Origin: Actinobacteria bacterium RBG_16_64_13 | GTDB lineage: Bacteria > Actinomycetota > Thermoleophilia > RBG-16-64-13 | Reading direction: 5' to 3' | Assembly (NCBI GenBank): GCA_001768675.1 | Contig: MELN01000010.1 | Location: forward strand, 1,552-8,724 | Length of the DNA stretch: 7,173 nt | Shown here: piece after piece, positions 1-5,538 of the stretch | Layout of the letters: each line of letters opens with the position of its first letter | How positions within the stretch are numbered: position 1 is the stretch's first letter | Translations under genes and position numbers: made by a program | Notes under the pieces: model-generated | The model's database searches: none | What the model saw: only the letters and a program-made list of their open reading frames with translations | What the model was told of the DNA's origin: nothing

Positions 1-238
1 TCTTCTCGCGCATCTTCCTGCGGACGAGCTTCACGATACGGTAGATCGCGTAGCCGATGCCTGCCACCACCAAGAGCGCAGCTACCGTGGCAAGCGCCGC
101 CAGCCACAGCGGCGACGTGACCCACCACCAACTCCAGTCGACCACGCCGGTCAGCTTCAACACGACGAAGACGATGAATACCAGTCCGACCATCGAGCCG
201 CTGCGCCGCGCCGACGACGCTCTCTTGAGTCCGTTCAC
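1..238 (-). CDS. Small two-helix membrane protein, transmembrane Fragile-X-F-like (3' end outside window)
   Basis: Reading the minus strand from GTG at 238 gives about 79 codons with no stop before the window edge, so the C-terminus is missing. A good Shine-Dalgarno sequence (GGGGAGG) sits about 5 nt upstream of the GTG, and there is no in-frame ATG, GTG or TTG just upstream, which decides the start. The protein begins with a basic stretch (VNGLKRASSARRSG). It then has a hydrophobic segment (MVGLVFIVFVVLKLTGVV), a Trp-rich turn (DWSWWWVTSPLWLAA), a second hydrophobic helix (about residues 50-68) and a basic tail (KLVRRKMREK). The KLTGV-DWSWWWV-SPLW pattern is what I recall from small proteins annotated as transmembrane Fragile-X-F, found in phages and bacteria; their function is unknown. 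The family call is from memory of the motif. That it is a membrane protein is clear from the hydropathy. Confidence 0.72.
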   Translation of the reverse strand, partial: MNGLKRASSARRSGSMVGLVFIVFVVLKLTGVVDWSWWWVTSPLWLAALATVAALLVVAGIGYAIYRIVKLVRRKMREK

Positions 239-280
239 TCCGCCTCCCCGCTCTGCCGGTCGCTTTCGTCCGCCACGCTC

Positions 281-308
281 AGTATAAGCGACTTGTGGGC
301 GATGTCCC
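281..308 (-). promoter_or_regulatory. Candidate promoter for the small membrane protein gene
   Basis: On the minus strand, GGGACA (308-303) and TATACT (286-281) are separated by 16 bp. They would start a transcript near 274, about 35 nt before the GTG at 238. The -10 hexamer is good and the -35 matches the TTGACA consensus at four of six positions. It lies in the divergent gap and overlaps the plus-strand promoter candidate at 293-321. No experimental support is available. Confidence 0.35.
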
Positions 309-321
309 GTGGACCTATAGT
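293..321 (+). promoter_or_regulatory. Candidate promoter for the zinc-ribbon gene
   Basis: TTGTGG (293-298) and TATAGT (316-321) are separated by exactly 17 bp. They predict a start near 328 and a leader of roughly 68 nt before the ATG at 396. An imperfect inverted repeat (GTGGACC at 309-315, GGACCAC at 329-335; 6 of 7 positions complementary) flanks the -10 box and could be an operator. A short palindrome, ACGCG-A-CGCGT, lies in the leader at 343-353. The rest of 239-395 shows nothing else I can support. Confidence 0.38.
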
Positions 322-395
322 GGCCGTAGGACCACGTGAGATACGCGACGCGTGTCCGCCGTTAGCGATGCAGAGGACCTCGAAAGGAGACCGAC

Positions 396-1715
396 ATGGC
401 CTTCTGTTCCAATTGTGGCAACGCGCTGGCTGAGGGCCAGACGTTCTGCACGAACTGCGGCCAGCCGGTGGGCCAAGCGGCTGCCCCTCAGGGAGCCGTC
501 CCGCCGCCGCCGTCCCTCGCTCCCCCCGCTCCCCCCGCTCCCCCCGCTCCCTACGCCCCCTACAGTCCCGGGCAGCCCTACGCCCAGGGGATGTACCCTG
601 CCCAGCAGCCCCGCAAGGGCAAGGGTCTTTGGATCACCCTCGCCTCTGCGCTACTGGTGGTGGTGGTCGCGTGTGTCCTCGTTTTCGTGGTGTTTCGTGA
701 CGACATATTCAACGGCGACAGCGCTTCGGGTCCCAACGGGACTGTCGCCGGTCAAACAAATGGCGACGCGCCCACTCCCAACGCCGTGATGGCCAAGGCG
801 ACCGCGGCCTTGGGGACCACCGAGAGCCAGACCGGCAGCTTCGAGGCCAAGATCTCCTTCGACGTCGATTCCAGCGTACTCGGCGAGGAAGAGGCCGCCT
901 TCTTCGCCGATCCCTGGACTCTGGGCGGGACCATGGCCTACCAGAGCGGCACCCAGGCGGGTGACTTCACCGTCTCGCTGGGTATGATGGGCCAGACCAT
1001 GGAGCTGGGAATCAAGCTTCTCGGGGACAAAGCCTGGGTCAAGCTCGCGGATCAGTGGTACGAGGCGCCCCCGGACACGCAGCAGCAGCTGGCCGACGCC
1101 GGAGTGGCCTCCACGTTGACCCAGATCCAGCAGCTGATCAACGAACTCGCCATCGACCCGATAACCTGGCTGCAGGATCAAGACCCGGTCAAAGAGGAGA
1201 AGATCGACGGGGTCGCCGTGTACCACCTGTCGGGCAGCAACCCGGATTGGGCGAAGATAGTCAGCGACCTGGCGGCCGTCTCGCAGAGCCCGGCCTTCCA
1301 GAGTCTGATGAGCGGCGCCGGGTCCACGGCTTCTTCACTGGAGGAACAGCTGCCGTCCGCTGAAGAGCTGGCGCAGATGCAGGAGCAGTTCGCCTCGCTG
1401 TTCAGCGACGTCAAGATCGATCTCTGGCTCGAGAAGGACACCGGGGTGCTCAGAAAGGCGACGTTCGCCGCCAGCATCGTGCCCCCGGAAGACCCCTCCG
1501 CTCTCAGCGGCGATGGCTCTGCCAGCGGACTCGACCTAGCAGGTAGTGGCATCAGCGGCGTGCATCTCGAAGCCACGCTTGAGCTCGACCCCAACAGACC
1601 GGTGAGCGTCGAGGCGCCGGGCTCAGCCCTGACCTACGAAGAGTTCCAGACTGCCATAGAGGAGAATCCCGAGCTGCTGGGCCCGCTCGGCAGTATGCTC
1701 TCGGGCGGGTTGTAG
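396..1715 (+). CDS. Zinc-ribbon, single-pass membrane protein with extracytoplasmic LolA/LppX-like domain
   Basis: A 439-residue protein of unknown function with clear domain order. Residues 1-24 form a zinc ribbon with two CxxC pairs (C4/C7 and C18/C21; MAFCSNCG...FCTNCG). Residues 25-75 are a Pro/Ala/Tyr-rich linker, followed by RKGKG. Residues 78-100 form one transmembrane helix, with the basic stretch before it placing the zinc ribbon in the cytoplasm. After a Gly/Ser/Asp-rich spacer, residues 130-410 form a beta-rich domain with landmarks GSFEAKISFD (147-156), LGDKAWVKLADQWYEAPP (209-226), DPITWL (254-259), EEKIDGVAVYHLSG (267-280), VKIDLWLEKDTGVLRKA (339-355) and VSVEAP (403-408). This pattern resembles LppX/LprAFG or LolA-type lipid-binding domains, which is an inference without alignment. 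The start is fixed by AAAGGAGA at 383-390 and by the zinc ribbon beginning at once. The next gene encodes a lipoprotein paralogue of the outer domain. The cytoplasmic ribbon could bind a partner, but no ligand or partner is visible. Confidence 0.9.
   Translation: MAFCSNCGNALAEGQTFCTNCGQPVGQAAAPQGAVPPPPSLAPPAPPAPPAPYAPYSPGQPYAQGMYPAQQPRKGKGLWITLASALLVVVVACVLVFVVFRDDIFNGDSASGPNGTVAGQTNGDAPTPNAVMAKATAALGTTESQTGSFEAKISFDVDSSVLGEEEAAFFADPWTLGGTMAYQSGTQAGDFTVSLGMMGQTMELGIKLLGDKAWVKLADQWYEAPPDTQQQLADAGVASTLTQIQQLINELAIDPITWLQDQDPVKEEKIDGVAVYHLSGSNPDWAKIVSDLAAVSQSPAFQSLMSGAGSTASSLEEQLPSAEELAQMQEQFASLFSDVKIDLWLEKDTGVLRKATFAASIVPPEDPSALSGDGSASGLDLAGSGISGVHLEATLELDPNRPVSVEAPGSALTYEEFQTAIEENPELLGPLGSMLSGGL
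519..551 (+). repeat. 9-bp tandem repeat in the proline-rich linker
   Basis: The unit GCTCCCCCC occurs three times in perfect register (519-527, 528-536, 537-545), followed by a partial copy (546-551). It encodes an Ala-Pro-Pro series in the cytoplasmic linker between zinc ribbon and membrane helix. Copy-number change by slippage would alter linker length without shifting the frame. Confidence 0.85.
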
Positions 1716-1745
1716 CAGAGGGACCGCCTAGGACCTAGTCGCTAG

Positions 1746-1779
1746 ACGGCGCCGCCCGGCCCCAGGCCGGCGGCGCCGT
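1746..1779 (+). terminator. GC-rich stem-loop between the two paralogues
   Basis: ACGGCGCCGCC (1746-1756), a bulged C, then GGCC pair with GGCC plus GGCGGCGCCGT (1765-1779) around a CCA loop. This gives a 15-bp stem with one bulge, starting 31 nt after the stop at 1715. No T-run follows (the next bases are GCCGTCTCCCG). It is therefore either a terminator of the U-poor kind common in high-GC genomes or a 3'-end stabilising structure. The stem is directly visible; the role is inferred. Confidence 0.55.
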
Positions 1780-1794
1780 GCCGTCTCCCGTCTC

Positions 1795-1823
1795 ATGTCA
1801 CCGTCCCTCCCGGCCGATACAAT
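1795..1823 (+). promoter_or_regulatory. Candidate promoter for the second paralogue
   Basis: ATGTCA (1795-1800; four of six to TTGACA) and TACAAT (1818-1823; five of six to TATAAT) are separated by 17 bp. They predict a start near 1830 and a leader of about 65 nt before the ATG at 1895. Its position just after the stem-loop at 1746-1779 suggests that the second paralogue can be transcribed independently of the first. Confidence 0.4.
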
Positions 1824-1894
1824 GTAGGTGGACAGCGGGGTCCGCGTGCCAGGGGCACACGTCCGGCTGGGGCCAATCGACAAAAGGAGTGTGC

Positions 1895-2917
1895 ATGCGC
1901 AGGTCTTCTGCAATCATCGTTCTCTTGGCAATACTCGTCCTTCTCGTCGGAGCCGTGGGCTGCGGCGACAAGTCGACCGCCGGACCGGCTGGCGACAACC
2001 CGACTCCCGCGGAGCTCCTCACCGCGATCGTCTCGCAATCGGCGAACATGACCAGCGCCACGGGGAGCTTCGACGTGGCCATCACCATCGACGCCGACAC
2101 CAGCAAGATGTCCGAAGAGGAAAAGGCCATGCTCGGCAGCCCCATCCAGGTGTCGGGCACGTTTGCTTCCGGCAATGAACCGCTGGGCGCAGAGGCGAAC
2201 ATCTCGATGAGTTTGGCGGGGCAGACCATGCAGGTCGGCTTCAAGACCACGGGTGACAAGACCTGGTTCGCTCTCGCCGGCCAGTGGTATGAGACACCCC
2301 CAGACATGCAGTTCATGGCGGGCCAGGATGTGCAAACCGAGGACAAGTCGGCGGAGATCATGCAGTTGATCACCGACCTTGGTGTTGACCCGCTCACCTG
2401 GATGCCCGACCTGAAGATCGCCGGGGAAGAGACCATCGACGGCGCCGCGACCTACCACCTCACCGGCACCCCCGACGTGGTCAAGATCATAGCCGACGCC
2501 ATCGGCCTCATGCAGAGCAAGGAGCTCATGGCTCTCATCGACCCCTCCGGTTCCATGAGCGGAATGATGGAGTCCGGCACGATGCTGCCACGGCCCGACG
2601 AGCTCCAGGAGATGCAGACCCAGGTCGCCGAGATGTTCAAGGACATGGCCCTCGACCTCTGGGTCGACAAGGCCACCTCGCTGCCGCGGAAGATGGCCGT
2701 GACCGCCAACATCACGCCGCCGCCCGGCGAAGACGCCGATGGCCTGAACAGCATCGGCTTCACCCTTACTATCTTGCTTCAGAACCTCAATCAGCCCGTG
2801 ACGGTGGAGGCGCCGGCTTCGGCCCTGCCGTTCACCGAGTTTGAGAAAGCCCTCCAGGAGAACCCCGCGCTGCTAGGGCCGCTTTCGGGCGCCCTGGGAG
2901 GCATGCCGACCTTCTAG
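1895..2917 (+). CDS. Lipoprotein paralogue of the preceding gene, LolA/LppX-like domain
   Basis: A 340-residue lipoprotein of unknown function. The start at 1895 is chosen over an upstream in-frame ATG at 1778 for three reasons: AAAAGGAG lies at 1883-1890, a textbook signal peptide begins here (MRRSS, then a hydrophobic run at residues 6-20), and the 39-codon upstream extension overlaps the stem-loop and promoter candidate. The lipobox is GAVG-C with lipidated Cys23. Residues 39-310 parallel the upstream protein in order: GSFDVAITIDAD (57-68), AGQTMQVGFKTTGDKTW (108-124), GQWYETPPD (129-137), VDPLTWM (164-170), EETIDGAATYHLTG (178-191), LDLWVDKATSLPRK (253-266), VTVEAPASALPFTEFE (302-317) and ENPALLGPLSGALGG (322-336). 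Many positions are identical to the first copy, so this is a tandem duplication that diverged. Unlike its neighbour it has no zinc ribbon and should sit wholly outside the membrane. Lipid or lipoprotein transport by analogy with LprG/LolA is possible but unproven. Confidence 0.88.
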   Translation: MRRSSAIIVLLAILVLLVGAVGCGDKSTAGPAGDNPTPAELLTAIVSQSANMTSATGSFDVAITIDADTSKMSEEEKAMLGSPIQVSGTFASGNEPLGAEANISMSLAGQTMQVGFKTTGDKTWFALAGQWYETPPDMQFMAGQDVQTEDKSAEIMQLITDLGVDPLTWMPDLKIAGEETIDGAATYHLTGTPDVVKIIADAIGLMQSKELMALIDPSGSMSGMMESGTMLPRPDELQEMQTQVAEMFKDMALDLWVDKATSLPRKMAVTANITPPPGEDADGLNSIGFTLTILLQNLNQPVTVEAPASALPFTEFEKALQENPALLGPLSGALGGMPTF

Positions 2918-2946
2918 GTCAGAACAGACTGACTGACTGGGCACCG

Positions 2947-3000
2947 GGCCGCGCCCGTCGAATTAGTTCTCCCTGGAGGACTCACTCGGCGGGCGCGGCC
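2947..3000. terminator. Long hairpin, probable bidirectional terminator between convergent genes
   Basis: The outer arms GGCCGCGCCCG (2947-2957) and CGGGCGCGGCC (2990-3000) are perfectly complementary over 11 bp. Inside, TCGA can pair with TCGG (one G-U), and AGTTCTCC (2965-2972) pairs with GGAGGACT (2975-2982; one wobble). The whole 54-nt segment folds into an almost continuous stem with small mismatches. It lies 30 nt after the stop of the lipoprotein gene on the plus strand. On the minus strand its arm covers the last codons and the TGA (2984-2982) of the convergent gene. No clear T-run follows on either side. Confidence 0.6.
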
Positions 3001-3941
3001 ACATATTCGAGGACTTTCCCGGTGGACGCGTCTATGTAGACAGTGCCGCCCACATTCTTGTCGCCCACCCTGCCTGTGATCGTGATCACCCAGGCGAGCA
3101 GCGGGTCCCCCCCGGTGATCTGCCGGTCGGTGAGCATCTTGATCTCCTCCGACACGCTCTTGTCGAGAAGGATGAGAGACCCGTCGCCGGCCAGCGGGAT
3201 CTTGACCTCGTCGGACTTCAAGTAGATGCATGTCTGCGCGATGGCCAGGGCCTCATGTTCGCCGATGGCCCCGGCGACGGCCGTTCCTTGAGAGCCCCGA
3301 CTCAACGAGAAGCGCACCAGACCCCCGGTGCGGCCATCGAGAACGACCTCGGCGAAGCCATCGAGAGGGGCCCCCTCACTGTCATGCGCGTTCCACGTCG
3401 TCGTGTAGATGCCGGCTCCTTCGGAGAGAACGCCCGTCCGCTCCTGTTTGAAGCCCATGCCGGCCAGCATGTCGCTGGTCCATCCGAGGCCGGCGACCAT
3501 CCGGCGCGCCTTCCCCTCGAGCTGCGCCGCGGGCATGAACGGCGCAAATGAACTCGCCCGCGCCGAGGTGACCGACACCAGGTATATGCGGCCCGTGCTG
3601 CTGTCGACTTCGGCCTTTCCGCCCCCCCATTCCAGAGCTACGTCCGCGTCGAGAGACTCCTTGGACACGCCAGAGATCTTCAGGTCGGTGGCCGGAACAC
3701 CTACGATCGCGGCCAGGCTCGCCTTGGCGTCGCGCAAGTGCTCCCCCGGTACAACAGACGCAAGCGTCGTACTCGCCCCCACCGTGCCTGTCGCGTCCGT
3801 CGCGACCGAGCTCGAAGTGCTTCCCGTTCCCCCGCCGCCCGAACCACTGCAGCCCAGTCCCGCCATGACCAAGGCCGCCACTAGAGCGAGGGCCAACAGG
3901 AAGAGCACAAGGATTTGCCGTTTTGGTCTCCTGGGTCTCAT
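2982..3941 (-). CDS. Lipoprotein with three PepSY/YcdB-like units
   Basis: A 319-residue secreted lipoprotein. A basic start (MRPRRPKRQ) leads into a hydrophobic helix (residues 10-27) and the lipobox AGLG-C with Cys31. A Gly/Ser/Thr/Ala linker (32-65) follows. Three units can then be seen, each ending in the strand-turn-strand typical of PepSY domains: GKAEVDSSTGRIYLVS (108-123), GFAEVVLDGRTGGLVRFS (195-212) and GGTVYIDASTGKVLEYVA (298-315). Each is preceded by a helix rich in Ala, such as LRDAKASLAAIVG, LEGKARRMVAGLG and EHEALAIAQTCI. PepSY domains occur in the inhibitory propeptides of M4 peptidases and in stand-alone envelope proteins, so a role in restraining or chaperoning a protease is possible but not shown. 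I see no standard Shine-Dalgarno before the ATG, and a TATAAT sits only 8 nt upstream, so the message may be leaderless. The gene is divergent from the serpin and convergent with the preceding lipoprotein. Confidence 0.86.
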   Translation of the reverse strand: MRPRRPKRQILVLFLLALALVAALVMAGLGCSGSGGGGTGSTSSSVATDATGTVGASTTLASVVPGEHLRDAKASLAAIVGVPATDLKISGVSKESLDADVALEWGGGKAEVDSSTGRIYLVSVTSARASSFAPFMPAAQLEGKARRMVAGLGWTSDMLAGMGFKQERTGVLSEGAGIYTTTWNAHDSEGAPLDGFAEVVLDGRTGGLVRFSLSRGSQGTAVAGAIGEHEALAIAQTCIYLKSDEVKIPLAGDGSLILLDKSVSEEIKMLTDRQITGGDPLLAWVITITGRVGDKNVGGTVYIDASTGKVLEYVAAPAE

Positions 3942-3943
3942 GG

Positions 3944-3961
3944 CCCCAGATTATACTGGGG
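3944..3961. promoter_or_regulatory. Palindrome holding -10 hexamers on both strands between the PepSY and serpin genes
   Basis: CCCCAG (3944-3949) and CTGGGG (3956-3961) form perfect 6-bp arms around ATTATA. The minus strand reads TATAAT (3955-3950), a perfect -10 whose expected start point falls at or within a few bases of the PepSY ATG at 3941. The plus strand reads TATACT (3952-3957), which would give a leader of roughly 74 nt to the serpin ATG at 4038. No convincing -35 was found at normal spacing on either strand, so an activator or an alternative sigma factor may be involved. Confidence 0.45.
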
Positions 3962-4037
3962 CGAAGGGTAGTACCGGCGGAACCGGCCATCCGGCGCCTG
4001 GGGTCCAAGTCCTGTCAACCTTGAGAGGGGGTCCATC

Positions 4038-5393
4038 ATGTGGCGGAACTCGCGTTCCCGGACGATGACACTGGGCCTGCTGGCGCTCGCGCTTGTAGTG
4101 CCGCTGCTGCTTGCGGGCTGCGGACAGAGCCCCGGCGGCACCACCACTACCACAGGTACCGCGTCCTCCGCGGACGACATCCAGCTCGCGATGTCCGATC
4201 TCACCCGTTTGACCCCCGCCGCCTCGCAGACCGACGTCCTCAGCGCGGCCGCCTCTATGCAGGCCTTCGGGGTCGATCTCTACCGGCTGATAGCCCAGGA
4301 GGCCGGCGAGGGCAACCTGGTCTTCTCCCCCTCGAGCATCGTCACTGCCCTGGCCATGACCTACGCGGGGGCCGCCGGCACCACGGCTCAAGAGATGGCT
4401 GCAACCCTCCACTTCGCCCTCGACGGTGACGCCCTCCACCAGGCCTTCAACGCTCTGGACACCACGCTCGAATCCAAGAGTTGGTCCGAGAGGGGCCCAG
4501 ACGGCGAGGAGCAGGGCGTGCTTATCAAGACCGCCAACAGCCTTTGGGGTCAGCAAGACACGGCCTTCGAGCAGATCTTTCTCGACACCCTCGCCGCCAA
4601 CTACGGCGCGGGCATCCGCCTCGTCGACTACAAGGCCGCCGCCGAGAAGGCCCGCCAGGCCATCAATGAGTGGGTAGCCGGGGAGACCAACGACAAGATC
4701 CTCGACCTCATCCCCGAAGGCACCCTCGACGACATGACCCGCCTGGTGTTGGTCAACGGCATCTACCTGGACGCCACCTGGATGTCGCAGTTCGCCAAGG
4801 AACTGACTGCCGACGATGAGTTCACCACGCTGGCCGGTGACAAGGTGACCGCCTCCATGATGAGACAGGAGTCCTCGTTTCCCTACGCCACCGGAGACGG
4901 CTGGCAGGCGGTGGAACTTCTCTACCTGGGTGGACAAGTGAGCATGCTCGTTATCGTCCCCGACGAAGGACGCTTCACTGAAGTCGAGGACGAACTGGGC
5001 TCGGGTCTCGTCGACGAAGCGGTCGCCGGGCTGAGCGGGGGTACCGAGGTGCAACTCGGGATGCCGAAGTTCGAGTTCCGGACCCAGGCCGGCTTGGCGG
5101 ACGCCCTAGCCAGCATGGGCATGAAGAGCGCGTTCGACCCTGCCGCGGCCGATTTCTCGGGTATGAGCACCCAGATCGACCTGTACATCACCGATGTAGT
5201 CCACGAGGCCTACATCGCCGTGGACGAAGAGGGCACCGAAGCCGCGGCGGCCACCGCCGTCGTGATTGGGGAGACCGCCATGCCGCTGAGCCCGGTGCAA
5301 CTCACCATCGACCGGCCGTTCATGTTCGCGCTGCGCGACCGGGAGACGGGGGCGCTGCTGTTCCTGGGTAGGGTGACCGACCCGACGAAGTAG
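4038..5393 (+). CDS. Serpin-family protease inhibitor, lipoprotein
   Basis: A 451-residue membrane-anchored serpin, which would act outside the cell membrane as a suicide inhibitor of serine or cysteine proteases. The signal peptide (MWRNSRSRTM, then a hydrophobic run) ends in the lipobox LLAG-C with Cys28; a Thr-rich linker (35-42) follows. The serpin fold covers about residues 70-450, full length for the family. Landmarks are NLVFSPSSIVTALAMTYAGA (93-112), KTANSLW (164-170), INEWVAGETNDKILDLIP (209-226), LVLVNGIYLDATW (236-248), VHEAYIAVDEEGTEAAAATA (388-407) and the C-terminal IDRPFMFALRD...GALLFLGRVTDP (424-449). The hinge EEGTEAAAATA has the small residues needed for loop insertion, so it should be an inhibitory serpin. 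Counting from Gly399 as P15 puts P1 at Thr413 and P1' at Ala414. The loop is about three residues longer than in alpha-1-antitrypsin, so P1 could be Thr413 to Met415. The start is supported by GAGAGGGGG at 4023-4031. Confidence 0.95.
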   Translation: MWRNSRSRTMTLGLLALALVVPLLLAGCGQSPGGTTTTTGTASSADDIQLAMSDLTRLTPAASQTDVLSAAASMQAFGVDLYRLIAQEAGEGNLVFSPSSIVTALAMTYAGAAGTTAQEMAATLHFALDGDALHQAFNALDTTLESKSWSERGPDGEEQGVLIKTANSLWGQQDTAFEQIFLDTLAANYGAGIRLVDYKAAAEKARQAINEWVAGETNDKILDLIPEGTLDDMTRLVLVNGIYLDATWMSQFAKELTADDEFTTLAGDKVTASMMRQESSFPYATGDGWQAVELLYLGGQVSMLVIVPDEGRFTEVEDELGSGLVDEAVAGLSGGTEVQLGMPKFEFRTQAGLADALASMGMKSAFDPAAADFSGMSTQIDLYITDVVHEAYIAVDEEGTEAAAATAVVIGETAMPLSPVQLTIDRPFMFALRDRETGALLFLGRVTDPTK

Positions 5394-5419
5394 GCGGGAG
5401 GCGAGAATCCCCCAGGCTC

Positions 5420-5449
5420 ACGCTGTCGGAGTTCAGCCCGAATCGGCGT
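5420..5449 (+). other. Stem-loop after the serpin gene, possible weak terminator
   Basis: ACGCTG plus TCGG (5420-5429) pair with CCGA (5438-5441) and CGGCGT (5444-5449) around an 8-nt loop. A 2-nt bulge and one G-U wobble interrupt the stem. It begins 27 nt after the serpin stop. No T-run follows, so termination is uncertain. It marks the likely boundary between the serpin unit and the XdhC-MocA unit. Confidence 0.35.
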
Positions 5450-5460
5450 CCGGTGGCGAG

Positions 5461-5466
5461 TAAAAT
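5461..5466 (+). promoter_or_regulatory. Possible -10 box for the XdhC-MocA unit
   Basis: TAAAAT is an AT-rich hexamer in an otherwise GC-rich gap (5394-5505), matching the -10 consensus at five of six positions. It would start transcription near 5473. I found no good -35 at 15-19 bp upstream, so support is weak. Confidence 0.25.
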
Positions 5467-5517
5467 GCCAGGAGTGAGCCCCAGGGCGGCAGGGGTGGCG
5501 AGCGGATGGGGCTTCTC

Positions 5518-5536
5518 GAGAGAGATAGAGAGAGAC
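5518..5536 (+). repeat. GA-rich simple repeat at the start of the XdhC gene
   Basis: An uninterrupted purine-type run of GA steps with a single T (GAGAGAGATAGAGAGAGAC) ends three bases before the ATG at 5539. It lies between two in-frame ATG candidates (5506 and 5539). It may simply act as a degenerate ribosome-binding region for the second ATG, since it holds the only Shine-Dalgarno-like bases there. Confidence 0.6.
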
Positions 5537-5538
5537 GA

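Noticed and set aside
57..287. Plus-strand open frame of 76 codons at the left edge
   Set aside because: Low-complexity product (Ser/Thr/Pro/Arg) antisense to the clear two-helix membrane protein, which has a proper ribosome-binding site and coherent hydropathy.
352..789. Plus-strand open frame overlapping the zinc-ribbon gene in another frame
   Set aside because: Arg/Pro/Ser-rich translation with no domain, a by-product of GC-rich codons; the zinc-ribbon frame has motifs and a ribosome-binding site.
1778..1894. Upstream in-frame extension of the lipoprotein gene from ATG 1778
   Set aside because: It would bury the signal peptide behind 39 residues, begins in the stem-loop, and the ATG at 1895 has AAAAGGAG before it.
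2927..2939. GACT-type tandem repeat after the second paralogue
   Set aside because: About three 4-bp units only; likely chance.
4013..4018. Perfect TTGACA on the minus strand (4018-4013) as -35 for the PepSY gene
   Set aside because: It is 57 bp from the TATAAT at 3955-3950, far outside the usual 15-19 bp spacing.
4000..4035. Direct repeat GGGGTCCA at 4000-4007 and 4028-4035 before the serpin gene
   Set aside because: Only 8 bp and one copy overlaps the ribosome-binding site; too short to claim a regulator site.
3951..5054. Minus-strand open frame of 367 codons opposite the serpin gene
   Set aside because: Translation has no recognisable motif and lies antisense to an unmistakable serpin; long antisense frames are expected at this GC content.
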